In this document: piece by piece, positions 35,661 through 46,886 of the stretch
Layout: the number at the start of each line of letters is the position of its first letter
Position numbering within the stretch: position 1 is the first letter of the stretch
DNA from: Arthrobacter gengyunqii
GTDB lineage: Bacteria; Actinomycetota; Actinomycetes; Actinomycetales; Micrococcaceae
Assembly: GCF_023022985.1 (NCBI RefSeq)
Contig: NZ_CP095461.1
Span: 2,604,001 to 2,668,000, forward strand
Length of the DNA: 64,000 nt
Reading direction: 5' to 3'
The notes under the pieces: generated by a model
Database searches by the model: none
What the model saw: only the letters and a program-made list of their open reading frames with translations
Told to the model about the DNA's origin: nothing
Program-made: the position numbers and the translations under genes

Positions 35661-36356
35661 GTGCGTTTAGTAATTGCCCGCTGCTCTGTTGACTACATCG
35701 GCCGCCTCCGTGCCCATCTTCCGCTAGCCGTCCGTCTGCTGATGGTCAAAGCCGACGGCTCCGTCCTGATCCACTCCGACGGCGGCTCCTACAAACCCCT
35801 GAACTGGATGAGCCCTCCGGCCACCCTGCGCATCACCGCTCCCGCGGACGACGACGCCGAAGCAGGCGTCATTGAAACGTGGAACGTGCAAAGCGCCAAG
35901 ACTGACGACAAACTCGTCATCAGCATCTATGAACGCTTTTCCGAGACGTCCCATGATCTCGGCGTCGATCCCGGCCTGATCAAGGACGGCGTCGAGGCTG
36001 ACCTGCAGCGCCTGCTGGCCGAGCAGATCACCAAGCTGGGTGAGGGGTTTACGCTCATCCGCCGCGAGTACATGACGGCGATCGGACCGGTGGATATTCT
36101 GGCCCGGGATGCCTCCGGCACCACCGTTGCCGTTGAGCTCAAGCGCCGCGGCGACATTGACGGCGTGGAACAGCTCACCCGCTACCTCGAACTGCTCAAC
36201 CGCGATCCGCTCCTGGCACCGGTTAAGGGCGTTTTTGCCGCACAGCAGATCAAGCCCCAGGCCCGGGTGCTGGCGAATGACCGCGGCATCGAATGCCTGA
36301 CCCTGGACTACGACGCAATGCGCGGGGTGGACGATTCGGACTCCCGCCTGTTCTAG
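35661..36356 (+). CDS. nucS: endonuclease NucS/EndoMS, mismatch-specific
   Basis: This 231-residue nuclease cuts mismatched DNA and replaces MutS/MutL mismatch repair in many Actinobacteria and Archaea. Catalytic residues are Asp145 in GPVDILA, Glu159 and Lys161 in VAVELKRRG, one position shifted from the known mycobacterial numbering. Trp49 in LNWM lies in the base-binding region. The extreme C-terminus DSRLF resembles the beta-clamp interaction tail described for actinobacterial EndoMS. The start is GTG. Its neighbours are a small zinc-binding gene and, downstream, cspA. Confidence 0.96.
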   Translation: MRLVIARCSVDYIGRLRAHLPLAVRLLMVKADGSVLIHSDGGSYKPLNWMSPPATLRITAPADDDAEAGVIETWNVQSAKTDDKLVISIYERFSETSHDLGVDPGLIKDGVEADLQRLLAEQITKLGEGFTLIRREYMTAIGPVDILARDASGTTVAVELKRRGDIDGVEQLTRYLELLNRDPLLAPVKGVFAAQQIKPQARVLANDRGIECLTLDYDAMRGVDDSDSRLF

Positions 36357-36680
36357 CCGGAATTCCACACCCCAAACCTGCTTGCACAACACCTTGGGCC
36401 ATTCCTGATCCCCGGTCAGATAGCTTCGAGATCTGCGGGAAAAATACTCTCGGAAATACTCAGAAATTTTTTGCCCAAATTCGTTGACCTGCCTTTGGGT
36501 GTGTGTAATCCTATAACCAGTCTTTGTGTAGGTGTTATTCATGCTCGCAAGACCGTTGCGAGCGTGGAGCTCCTCAAGGAACTGCTGAATGGCAAGGATC
36601 TTGAGCCTTCCCGTTTCAGTAACAATAAGGCCGTCGCGGGGTGTGGCGGTCATAAGTTCCAAATATGAGGAGAAACAAAA
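36357..36680 (+). promoter_or_regulatory. promoter and long 5' leader of cspA
   Basis: This is a 324-base gap without a convincing gene. A TATAAC box (36512-36517) with weak upstream TTGACC (36484-36489, spacing too long) or TTTGGG is the best promoter guess. The leader downstream would be about 155 bases. It includes an 8-bp hairpin (36543-36563, GCTCGCAA, loop GACCG) and the ribosome site ATGAGGAGA before the ATG. Long structured leaders are known to control cold-shock genes; here this is inferred from length and position. Confidence 0.5.
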
Positions 36681-36884
36681 ATGGCACAGGGTACCGTCAA
36701 ATGGTTTAACGCTGAAAAGGGCTTCGGCTTCATCACTCCCGATGATTCAGACGGCGACGTCTTTGTTCACTACTCTGAAATTCAGACCGGCGGCTTCAAG
36801 ACCCTCGATGAGAACCAGCGCGTCTCTTTCGAAATCGGCCAGGGCGCCAAGGGCCCCCAGGCAACCGGCGTCACCGCCCTCTAA
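36681..36884 (+). CDS. cspA: cold-shock protein
   Basis: This 67-residue CspA-type protein binds single-stranded RNA and DNA and melts RNA structure. Both RNA-binding motifs are intact: KGFGFIT (RNP1) and DVFVHYS (RNP2-like), with VKWFNAEKG at the N-terminus. The ribosome site AGGAGA is eight bases before the ATG. It follows nucS after a 324-base leader region and ends before a clear terminator hairpin. Confidence 0.97.
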   Translation: MAQGTVKWFNAEKGFGFITPDDSDGDVFVHYSEIQTGGFKTLDENQRVSFEIGQGAKGPQATGVTAL

Positions 36885-36964
36885 GCTTTTCCACAACACG
36901 CTTCGTCACATAGCACCACTTCGTCACGCAGCACCACCTGTCCGGGTTTTCCCCGGATAAACGG

Positions 36965-36992
36965 AAAGTCCCCGGCACCTGCCGGGGACTTT
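36965..36992 (+). terminator. Rho-independent terminator of cspA
   Basis: The arm AAAGTCCCCGGC pairs perfectly with its complement around the loop ACCT (12-bp stem), and is followed by CTTGGTTT. A smaller TCCGGG/CCCGGA hairpin lies just upstream at about 36939-36955. Confidence 0.8.
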
Positions 36993-37063
36993 CTTGGTTT
37001 CGGAGCGACGGAACCCTCACATTGACCCGAGATCCCTCCGCTTTGGGAAAAATCAACCGTTGC

Positions 37064-37100
37064 GGGAAATCCCTGCGGCTGCGTACCGGAGGGATTTCCC
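37064..37100 (-). terminator. hairpin downstream of murA
   Basis: The 11-base arm GGGAAATCCCT is perfectly complementary to AGGGATTTCCC, with a 15-base loop. It sits 24 bases past the murA stop on the minus strand. A TTTTT run lies ten bases further on, so termination is plausible. Confidence 0.5.
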
Positions 37101-37123
37101 ATACCGGACGGATTTGCTCAGGG

Positions 37124-38389
37124 TCAGCTGCGCCGCCGGATAACCTGAGCGCCCAGGCCGCGAAGATTCTCCATGAACTTCTCGTAACCGCGGTCAATGT
37201 GGTCCACGCCGCGGACCTCCGTGGTCCCGTCTGCGGCCAGCCCGGCAATGACCAGGGCAGCACCGGCGCGGATGTCGTTGGCTTCCACCGGTGCCCCTGA
37301 CAGCCGCGGCACGCCCTGGATCAGGGCGTGGTGCCCGTCCAGCCGGATGACGGCGCCCAGCCGTGCGAGCTCCGAGGTAAAGCCCCAGCGTGCCTCGAAT
37401 ACATTCTCCGTGACCATTCCGGAGCCCGTGGAGACGGCATTCATCGCTACGACAAATGGCTGCAGGTCTGTGGGAAATCCCGGATACGGCAGGGTGGAGA
37501 CGTTGATGGGTTCCGGGCGTCCGTTGCCTTTGACGGTGAAGCTGTCCTCCCCCACGGTAACCGTGCAGCCGGCCTGCGACAGCTTGTCCAGCACCACGGT
37601 CAGCGCCGAGGCGTCAGCGTCGCGCACCTCGATGCAGCCGCCGGTGATGGCCGCGGCGAAGGCCCAGGTTCCCGCGACGATCCGGTCCGGCACAACCCGG
37701 TGCACCACCGGTTTCAACCGCTCCACACCTTCAATGACGAGGGTGTTGGTTCCAAGGCCGGAGATGCGCGCGCCCATCTCGTTGAGCATCAGCGCAATGT
37801 CGGTGATCTCAGGCTCTCGGGCGGCGTTGTCGATCACCGTGGTGCCGGTGGCCAGGGTGGCGGCCATCATCAGGTTCTCAGTGGCACCCACGGAGGGGAA
37901 GTCCAGCAGATGGCGGGCACCGATAAGCCCCTCCGGCACAGAGGCCACGAGGTACCCGTGGTCGATGGTGATGGTGGTGCCCATCAGCTCCAGGCCGGCC
38001 CGGTGCATGTCCAGCCCGCGGGAGCCGATGGCGTCACCGCCGGGAAGGGCCACTTCCGCTTGGCGGCAGCGGGCAACCAGCGGGCCGAGAACGGAAATGG
38101 AGGCCCGCATGGCGCGCACCAGGTCGTAGTCCGCCTGATGCAGCGGCAGTTCCGGAACGTCAATATGGACGGCGGCCGCTTCGACGTCGTACTCGACGGA
38201 GCAGCCCAGCCGGCGCAGCAGCTCGGCCATGATCCAGACATCCTGGATGTTGGGAACGTTGGTGATGGTGGAGCGTCCCTCGGCCAGCAGCGTAGCCGCC
38301 ATGAGTTTCAGGACACTGTTTTTGGCTCCGGGAACACTGACCGCTCCGTTGAGCGTGGTCGGTCCGGTAACAACAATGACGTCTTCCAT
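37124..38389 (-). CDS. murA: UDP-N-acetylglucosamine 1-carboxyvinyltransferase MurA (Asp variant)
   Basis: This 421-residue enzyme adds the enolpyruvyl group of PEP to UDP-GlcNAc in the first committed step of peptidoglycan synthesis. The substrate loops [11 protein letters not shown] and the C-terminal [12 protein letters not shown] are intact. In the catalytic loop, where most MurA enzymes have Cys (LPGGCTIG), this protein has Asp119 ([11 protein letters not shown]), as in mycobacteria. That form is known to be insensitive to fosfomycin. It is in the usual actinobacterial position downstream of DUF2550 and the ATP synthase operon. Confidence 0.97.
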   Translation of the reverse strand: MEDVIVVTGPTTLNGAVSVPGAKNSVLKLMAATLLAEGRSTITNVPNIQDVWIMAELLRRLGCSVEYDVEAAAVHIDVPELPLHQADYDLVRAMRASISVLGPLVARCRQAEVALPGGDAIGSRGLDMHRAGLELMGTTITIDHGYLVASVPEGLIGARHLLDFPSVGATENLMMAATLATGTTVIDNAAREPEITDIALMLNEMGARISGLGTNTLVIEGVERLKPVVHRVVPDRIVAGTWAFAAAITGGCIEVRDADASALTVVLDKLSQAGCTVTVGEDSFTVKGNGRPEPINVSTLPYPGFPTDLQPFVVAMNAVSTGSGMVTENVFEARWGFTSELARLGAVIRLDGHHALIQGVPRLSGAPVEANDIRAGAALVIAGLAADGTTEVRGVDHIDRGYEKFMENLRGLGAQVIRRRS

Positions 38390-38426
38390 CCCTCAATACT
38401 AAGGCGGTTGACGGTTGGGGCTTTCC

Positions 38427-38855
38427 TCAGCGCCAGGTACCGATGCCGATGACGGGACCTGCTTCCAGCCATGAGGACAGGCCGGTGTAAACCTCGTACT
38501 TCATGGCCACCAGGATTTCGGTGCCTTGATATTCCAGAGTGACGATGATGGCGCCCGGTTGGACGCGGGCACGCTCAGCCTCCGTGGGCTGCCGCCAGCC
38601 GCCGATTTCCAGGGAGCTGCGCAGGAATCGATGCGACGGGATCGGGCTGAGCGAAATAAGGCGCAGCCATTCCAGGTGGGTGTCGGTATAACGACAAACC
38701 CCCATCTGCCAGCCGCGGGGCGGAAGGCAAATGGAGGCGTCGAATGTACCCAGGGTGCGCCGCAGCTGGCTGCGGCGCACCCCGAACAGAACTACTGCCA
38801 ATACCAGCAGGGCCAGGAGCCCTGCCAGCGCAATGAACACATAAGAGCTGCTCAT
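38427..38855 (-). CDS. DUF2550 family membrane protein
   Basis: This 142-residue protein has one N-terminal membrane segment (about residues 6-25) and a C-terminal soluble domain. It matches the actinobacterial DUF2550 family by sequence (SICLPPRGWQMGVCRY) and by its place between atpC and murA. It follows atpC after nine bases, so it may share the atp transcript. The function is unknown. Confidence 0.88.
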   Translation of the reverse strand: MSSSYVFIALAGLLALLVLAVVLFGVRRSQLRRTLGTFDASICLPPRGWQMGVCRYTDTHLEWLRLISLSPIPSHRFLRSSLEIGGWRQPTEAERARVQPGAIIVTLEYQGTEILVAMKYEVYTGLSSWLEAGPVIGIGTWR

Positions 38856-38864
38856 TGGGAAGGG

Positions 38865-39158
38865 TCAGCGAGTCCCAGCGTTGGCTGCGTCGTTCATCTG
38901 AGCGTTGTCAGCGACAATCACCACGCGGTTGCTGTCAACGGAGAAGAATCCACCGTCAACGTTCACCGTGAAGCGGGCACCGGAGACCGGCTCGATGGAC
39001 ATTTCGCCCTCGGCCAGAATGGCCAGCAGCGGAGTGTGGCCGGGAAGAATCCCGACATCGCCCTCGGACGTGCGTGCCTTGACCATCTTTGCTGCGCCGG
39101 ACCACACGAAGTGGTCCGCTGCAACAATCTCAACTTCGAGTTCAGCAGTGTTCGCCAT
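38865..39158 (-). CDS. atpC: ATP synthase F1 epsilon subunit
   Basis: This 97-residue subunit of the F1 central stalk has the beta-sandwich domain VEIVAADHFVWSG through GDVGILPGHTPLLAIL to NVDGGFFSVDSNRVVIVAD. It ends shortly after this domain, so the two C-terminal helices that inhibit ATP hydrolysis in E. coli (about 40 residues) are absent. No frameshift is seen, and short epsilon subunits occur in related actinobacteria. Five bases separate it from atpD. Confidence 0.96.
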   Translation of the reverse strand: MANTAELEVEIVAADHFVWSGAAKMVKARTSEGDVGILPGHTPLLAILAEGEMSIEPVSGARFTVNVDGGFFSVDSNRVVIVADNAQMNDAANAGTR

Positions 39159-39163
39159 AGGGC

Positions 39164-40645
<1,482 letters not shown>

Positions 40646-40699
40646 TTAGATGGCGTGTGGACTAAGTTTGCTTTGGTGGAGCTGGTCCTGAAGCCGGGG

Positions 40700-41593
40700 C
40701 TAGGACGCGCTGAGCGCGTCGGCACCGGCCACAATCTCGGACAGTTCCTGGGTGATCTCGGCCTGGCGGGCGTTATTGCGAAGTCGCGTGTACTTCTTAA
40801 TAAGGTCGGAGGCGTTGTCCCCTGCGGACTTCATTGCGCGCTGGCGGGCTGCGAGCTCGGAAGCGGCTGCCTGAAGCATGGCTGCGAAGATGCGCGACTC
40901 GATGTAGCGCGGCAGCAGTGCGTCAAGAACCTTTTCGGGTTCGGGCTCGTACTCGTACAGAGGCAGCAGCTCAGTCTCAGACTGTGCTTCTTCCTCAACA
41001 ACCTCCAGCGGCAGCAGGCGGATCACCGTGGGTTCCTGAACGACCATCGACTTGAAGCGCGTGTAGACAATGTGGATTTCATCCACGCCGCCGTCTTCGT
41101 AGTCAGTGTTGAAGTCATCAAGAAGGGCCCTGCCGATTTCGCGGGCCGTTTCGAAGTCAGGTGCGTCGGTGTTTCCGGTCCAGACACGCGCAGACTCCCG
41201 GTCACGGAAGTCGTAGTATGCCTGTGCCTTACGTCCCACCAGGTAAGTCTTGACCTCTTTGCCCTCTTCATGGAGCAATTCGACCAAGGATTCGCTCTGC
41301 TTGAGCACACTGGCGGAGTACGAACCAGCAAGACCGCGGTCGGAAGTCATAACAACCATGGCTGCCCGGCGGATCTGCTCCGGCTCGGTAGTCAGCGGGT
41401 GGTCGATTTCCGACTGGGACGCCACAGCAGAAACGGCACGGGTGATCGCATTGGAGTACGGCAATGACGCAGCCACACGGGTGCGTGCCTTTCCAATGCG
41501 AGAGGCAGCAATCAGCTCCATCGCCTTGAAGATCTTCTGCATCGACGTCGTCGAAGCGATCTTCTGACGGTAGACCCGAATTTGGGCTCCCAT
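40700..41593 (-). CDS. atpG: ATP synthase F1 gamma subunit
   Basis: This 297-residue subunit forms the rotating central shaft. The N-terminal helix starts [14 protein letters not shown] and the conserved C-terminal helix contains [18 protein letters not shown]. The length is usual for actinobacteria and includes a central insertion relative to E. coli. The ATG has AAAGGAAAAGT upstream. It follows atpA after 100 bases that contain a very strong hairpin. Confidence 0.97.
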   Translation of the reverse strand: MGAQIRVYRQKIASTTSMQKIFKAMELIAASRIGKARTRVAASLPYSNAITRAVSAVASQSEIDHPLTTEPEQIRRAAMVVMTSDRGLAGSYSASVLKQSESLVELLHEEGKEVKTYLVGRKAQAYYDFRDRESARVWTGNTDAPDFETAREIGRALLDDFNTDYEDGGVDEIHIVYTRFKSMVVQEPTVIRLLPLEVVEEEAQSETELLPLYEYEPEPEKVLDALLPRYIESRIFAAMLQAAASELAARQRAMKSAGDNASDLIKKYTRLRNNARQAEITQELSEIVAGADALSAS

Positions 41594-41633
41594 ACTTTTC
41601 CTTTCAGTTCCTAGCGTTTGAACTAGGGGCTAA

Positions 41634-41692
41634 GGCTTTGGCGAGGGGTTCCGCGTCCGGGTCGCAAGACCCGGACGCGGAACACCAAAGCC
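41634..41692 (-). other. strong hairpin between atpA and atpG
   Basis: A perfect 16-bp stem (arms 41648-41663 and 41668-41683, loop of four) is nested in an outer 8-bp stem (GGCTTTGG, 41634-41641, with 41685-41692). It begins one base after the atpA stop on the minus strand. No U-run follows, so it is more likely an RNA stability, processing or partial attenuation element than a full terminator. Confidence 0.8.
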
Positions 41693-41693
41693 G

Positions 41694-43331
<1,638 letters not shown>

Positions 43332-43417
43332 CTGCAGTCCCTGCTCTCCTGTGTTGTGATCATCGCTTGGTGCCGATGACCGGGATTAATTCTCAAATGA
43401 TCTGAAACTGGTCTCAA

Positions 43418-43433
43418 CCGTCCCGCGGGACGG
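43418..43433. other. perfect 16-base palindrome between atpH and atpA
   Basis: CCGTCCCGCGGGACGG is a perfect palindrome directly next to the atpH stop codon on the minus strand. It could form an RNA hairpin after atpH or a DNA-binding site; its location makes an RNA role more likely. Confidence 0.5.
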
Positions 43434-44249
43434 CTAGACCGCGAGCTTCCGACGGAGGTCGGACAGACGGGAAACTACTGATGAATCCAGTATTTCGTCT
43501 CCCACTGCGATCCGCACGCCACCGATCAGTGACGGGTCAACGTCGGCGTTGATCTTCAACTCACGGCCGTAGAGTCCATTAAGAGAGGACTGCAGACGCG
43601 AAAGCTGCTCTTGGGTCAACGGACGGGCGGCCCGAACCTCGGCTATCCAGCGCTTCTGGCGCCCGGCAACGAGCTCCAGGAAGCGTGCCACAAGGGCACT
43701 GGGCTTCAGGCCACGCGGATGCGTGACTGCCTGGCGGATCAGTACGAGTGCTTCGGGGCTGGCCCCGGGCACAAGCTTCTCAGCCAAGGCGATCTTTGCC
43801 TCAGGCTTTGCCTGCTGCTCGGAAAAAGCACGCTGGAGCTCATGGCTCGAAGCCACCACCCGGCGGAACCGGATGAGGTCATCTTCCAAGGCATCCAGGC
43901 CCGTAAGGCCCGCTCCCCTGTTTTCTGCCGTTGCTGAAACAACAGTGGCAGCCAGTTCCTCGAGCGCATCACCCAAGTCACGCGGAGACCGCCAACGCGA
44001 GGAGACCAGATCAGCAACAATGGCTTCAGCGTCAGCCGAAACCTTGCCGCGTACCAGCTGTGAAACCAGCGCCGCCTTGGCATCGCTTTGACGGGCGGGA
44101 TCGGTCAGCGCACGCCGGATACCGGCGCTGCTGTCGAGAACGCCCAGGATTCCAAAGAGTTCCTCTGCCAGTGACAGCGAAGCAAAGGGAAGCTTGGCTT
44201 CCAGCTGCTCGCGGGCCACGGCCAGTGATTCGCTCGATACTCCTGCCAT
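43434..44249 (-). CDS. atpH: ATP synthase F1 delta subunit
   Basis: This 271-residue subunit links F1 to the peripheral stalk. The C-terminal OSCP domain ends with PSLIGGVRIAVGDEILDSSV. It is about 90 residues longer than E. coli delta, with extra sequence in the N-terminal half, as seen in other actinobacteria. Its ATG shares one base with the TAA of atpF (TAATG). Confidence 0.96.
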   Translation of the reverse strand: MAGVSSESLAVAREQLEAKLPFASLSLAEELFGILGVLDSSAGIRRALTDPARQSDAKAALVSQLVRGKVSADAEAIVADLVSSRWRSPRDLGDALEELAATVVSATAENRGAGLTGLDALEDDLIRFRRVVASSHELQRAFSEQQAKPEAKIALAEKLVPGASPEALVLIRQAVTHPRGLKPSALVARFLELVAGRQKRWIAEVRAARPLTQEQLSRLQSSLNGLYGRELKINADVDPSLIGGVRIAVGDEILDSSVVSRLSDLRRKLAV

Positions 44250-44797
44250 TACCTAGCTGCACCTGCGTTCTCGTTTTCCAGTTCCCCAAGGAAACGGTCA
44301 ACCACGCGTGCAGCGCGGGCGTCATCCTCGAGCGTCTCGCCGATGATGCGTCCGGCCAGCTCGGTTGCCAGCGTGCCAACCTCAGCACGGAGCGACGTTA
44401 CTGCCGCCTGCCGCTCTGCGGCGATCTGCACCTGAGCCTGCTCGGTGATCCGAGCCGATTCTGACGCAGCCTTGGCCTTCAGATCGGCAAGGATCTGAGC
44501 GCCTTCGGCACGTGCTTCCTCACGGATGGCGTTGGCTTCCGCCCGCGCATCCGAAAGCTGTGCCTTGTATTCATCCAGCGCTGCGCTGGCTTCTGCCTGA
44601 GCCTTTTCGGCCTTGGCAATGTTGCCTTCAATGGCTTCCGTACGCTCTGCATACGTCTTTTCGAAGCCCGGCACCACAAACTTGACGACGATGAACATCA
44701 GTATGGCGAAACTGATTCCCGTCACCAGGATTTCCCAGACGTTGGGAATCAGGGGGTTGGCGCCCTCTGAGGCTGCCAACAGAACTACCTGATCCAT
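44249..44797 (-). CDS. atpF: ATP synthase Fo b subunit
   Basis: This 182-residue peripheral-stalk subunit has an N-terminal membrane segment (about residues 21-42) followed by a long charged coiled coil (KTYAERTEAIEGNIAKAEKA). In mycobacteria b and delta functions are partly fused, whereas here they are separate. The stop overlaps the atpH start by one base, indicating coupled translation. Confidence 0.97.
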   Translation of the reverse strand: MDQVVLLAASEGANPLIPNVWEILVTGISFAILMFIVVKFVVPGFEKTYAERTEAIEGNIAKAEKAQAEASAALDEYKAQLSDARAEANAIREEARAEGAQILADLKAKAASESARITEQAQVQIAAERQAAVTSLRAEVGTLATELAGRIIGETLEDDARAARVVDRFLGELENENAGAAR

Positions 44798-44839
44798 AAT
44801 GAACCCGTCCTATCTGCTTGGTGGGTCAGTTGGCTGGAA

Positions 44840-45052
44840 TTAGCCAACAATGAACGCGAGAACCAGACCAAGGATAGCGAGTGCTTCGGTCAGGGCCAGG
44901 CCCAGGAACGCGATGGGCTGGAGGACGCGCTGTGCCTCCGGCTGGCGTGCAACGCCGCTGATGTAGGCGAAGAAGACAAGACCCACACCGATGGCGCCGC
45001 CGATAGCGGAGAGACCATAGCCGATTGCGTTGAGGCTACCCGAGATTTCCAT
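44840..45052 (-). CDS. atpE: ATP synthase Fo c subunit
   Basis: This 70-residue proteolipid forms the rotating c-ring. It has two membrane helices joined by the polar loop ARQPEAQR, and the proton-binding carboxylate Glu56 in [10 protein letters not shown]. No sodium-binding pattern is obvious. The ribosome site AAAGGAAA lies upstream of the ATG. Confidence 0.98.
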   Translation of the reverse strand: MEISGSLNAIGYGLSAIGGAIGVGLVFFAYISGVARQPEAQRVLQPIAFLGLALTEALAILGLVLAFIVG

Positions 45053-45072
45053 GTGCTATTTCCTTTCAAGAT

Positions 45073-45135
45073 GCCCTGTTGGGCAGGTTGCTTGGGGTTT
45101 CCCCGAAGGGAAGTTTGAGTTTTCCCGGAGGGAAA
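45073..45135 (-). other. three short hairpins between atpB and atpE
   Basis: Three small inverted repeats lie in the 85-base gap: GCCC/GGGC with a 4-base loop (45073-45084), TTCCC/GGGAA with loop CGAA (45099-45112), and TTTCCC/GGGAAA with a 3-base loop (45121-45135). They precede the most highly translated gene of the operon. An mRNA-stability or translation role is plausible but unproven. Confidence 0.5.
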
Positions 45136-45137
45136 GC

Positions 45138-45944
45138 TTAGTGATCGTCTGCCAGTGCGCCCTGGATGTAAATGGCGGTCAGCAGCGTGAAAACGTAGGC
45201 CTGAAGCACCATGATCAGCGCTTCGAGCATGTACATGGCGATTCCGCCGACCAGCACCAGCAGGGAGGATGCCTGGAGCAGGATGTTGTCCTGGAGAACC
45301 AGGAGGTATTCGATCCCTGCACCGGCCAGCATGATGATCAGGTGACCGGACATCATGGTGGCGAACAAACGCAGGCTGTGCGTGATCGGCCGGACCAGGA
45401 AGTTGGAAATGATCTCGATCGGAACCAGAACGGGGAGGATGTACCACGGCACGCCCGAAGGGACCGTGGCCTTCACGAAGTACTTCATTCCGTGCTTCTT
45501 GATGCCGATACCGATCCACGTAAAGTAGACGATCGCGGCCAGCAGGTAGGCACCGCCCGGGTGGGAGAAGCTCGGCAACTGAATGAACGGAATGGCTCCG
45601 TAAATATTGTTGACGATGATGAAGAAGAACAGTGCGAAGAGGAACGGGACGAACTTGAGGAAGTCCCGCTCACCAATGACGTCCTTGGCGATGCCGTTGC
45701 GGACAAAGCCGTAACCGAATTCACCGAGGAACTGCAACCGTCCCGGAACCAGCTTGCCCTTACGGGAAGCCATGACAAAGAACACGGCAATGATGACAAC
45801 CGAGAGGGCGACGAGCACCATCTGCTTGCCGACACCGGTGCCGTATTCCGCGCCCCACGGGAAAATCTCAGGGAGGTGCATTTCTTCAATGGCCGGCGGA
45901 ACGAATCCACCTTCATTAGTGGCCGGGAGTGCAAGCGCGATCAA
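45138..45944 (-). CDS. atpB: ATP synthase Fo a subunit
   Basis: This 268-residue membrane subunit forms the proton half-channels with five to six segments. The essential Arg sits in THSLRLFATMMSGHL. The N-terminus is hydrophilic, beginning MIALALPATNEGG. The gene follows atpZ after 79 bases and is the first core Fo gene of the operon. Confidence 0.97.
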   Translation of the reverse strand: MIALALPATNEGGFVPPAIEEMHLPEIFPWGAEYGTGVGKQMVLVALSVVIIAVFFVMASRKGKLVPGRLQFLGEFGYGFVRNGIAKDVIGERDFLKFVPFLFALFFFIIVNNIYGAIPFIQLPSFSHPGGAYLLAAIVYFTWIGIGIKKHGMKYFVKATVPSGVPWYILPVLVPIEIISNFLVRPITHSLRLFATMMSGHLIIMLAGAGIEYLLVLQDNILLQASSLLVLVGGIAMYMLEALIMVLQAYVFTLLTAIYIQGALADDH

Positions 45945-46023
45945 CGCGTTTCCTCTCTGCTGTGTCCTTCATCGGGCGTGTGTATCGGGGCAAAGCTAGT
46001 TGCCCGGTCTAAAATCTGTGGCA

Positions 46024-46293
46024 TTACTGTTCGGCTTCTTCACGGTCGAGGGCTGGATGGCCGACGCTGGCATTCGCAGGTTTGCTTCCGGTCAGGCCGT
46101 GGACTTTGGTCAAGTAGAATCCCGCGGCTGCCCCAAAGAGGATGCCGACAAGTACCAGCCATTGAGTCTCGAACAGATTGTCCAAAAACCACCCTATCAA
46201 ACCCCAGGCGACGATCCCGCCAATGATGTAGCTGAAGACGCGCATGCCGGAGTCGTACGTGTTTTCAGCGTCGTATACAGGCTTTTCAGGCAT
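46024..46293 (-). CDS. AtpZ/AtpI-like ATP synthase accessory membrane protein
   Basis: This 89-residue protein has two membrane helices (about residues 17-37 and 45-64) with the pattern GGIVAWGLIGWFLDN and GILFGAAAGFYL typical of AtpZ/AtpI small subunits linked to c-ring assembly or Mg/Ca transport. The ATG at 46293 follows AAAGGGAAAAGGG. The longer in-frame sequence upstream overlaps the preceding gene and was rejected. The start overlaps the end of that gene by eight bases. Confidence 0.85.
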   Translation of the reverse strand: MPEKPVYDAENTYDSGMRVFSYIIGGIVAWGLIGWFLDNLFETQWLVLVGILFGAAAGFYLTKVHGLTGSKPANASVGHPALDREEAEQ

Positions 46294-46786
46294 CCCTTTT
46301 CCCTTTAACAGATGATTCTTCGTGGGGGACGTCGTCGTACAGCTGGAAGCGGATCCGGGAAAAAGCACGGATCTCGGCAACTTGCCACACCACTACGGTG
46401 AGGATCGCGGCTGAAAAGAACCACGTTGCCTCCAGCCAGTCCGGCCGGCCGATCAAAAACAGCACCGCGGCAAAGACGACAACCTTGACGATATAGATCA
46501 GGGCAAACATCGCCATGGCACCGTGCGGATTGTCCCGGCCCACCACGTGGACTATGAGGAGGCTGACGCCGCTGAAAGCAATAACAAGTGTCCAGCCGAA
46601 CAGCACACTGCCTGCGCCCGGCAGCCCGGCAAAGACCAGGGCCGTAACGGCAAGGACGACAGCGAGCAATCCGGTCCACTGCATTCCGGCACGGAAAACA
46701 CCGAGCCACGGCTTCGCGGTGGGTCCGGAAGCGACAAGGGGACGTCCAGCCTGGGCACCGTCTGCGGGGCTCATAACTTTCGTCAT
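46286..46786 (-). CDS. atpI: ATP synthase protein I-like membrane protein
   Basis: This 166-residue protein has four membrane segments (about residues 35-55, 60-80, 88-110 and 118-138). Its position before atpZ and atpB matches the actinobacterial atpI gene, whose product assists c-ring assembly. It overlaps atpZ by eight bases. Starts at 46786 or four codons later (MSPADG) are both possible. Confidence 0.8.
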   Translation of the reverse strand: MTKVMSPADGAQAGRPLVASGPTAKPWLGVFRAGMQWTGLLAVVLAVTALVFAGLPGAGSVLFGWTLVIAFSGVSLLIVHVVGRDNPHGAMAMFALIYIVKVVVFAAVLFLIGRPDWLEATWFFSAAILTVVVWQVAEIRAFSRIRFQLYDDVPHEESSVKGKRDA

Positions 46787-46837
46787 CCTTCGGGCTGGGG
46801 CGGGAAGCTGTGCCGCGTACTCTTCGCGACTCCTGAA

Positions 46838-46843
46838 ATTCTA
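46838..46843 (-). promoter_or_regulatory. possible -10 element for the atp operon
   Basis: On the minus strand TAGAAT, preceded by TG, lies 51 bases upstream of atpI in the 100-base gap to the wecA-like gene. No good -35 hexamer is seen at the normal distance. It is only a candidate. Confidence 0.25.
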
Positions 46844-46886
46844 CAGCACATAGAAGTCGCCTCCGTCCGGGCGGCGTCACACACGC

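Noticed and set aside
36471..36668. 65-codon open frame in the cspA leader
   Set aside because: It would start at a TTG with no ribosome site and has no protein-like pattern; the region is better explained as an untranslated leader.
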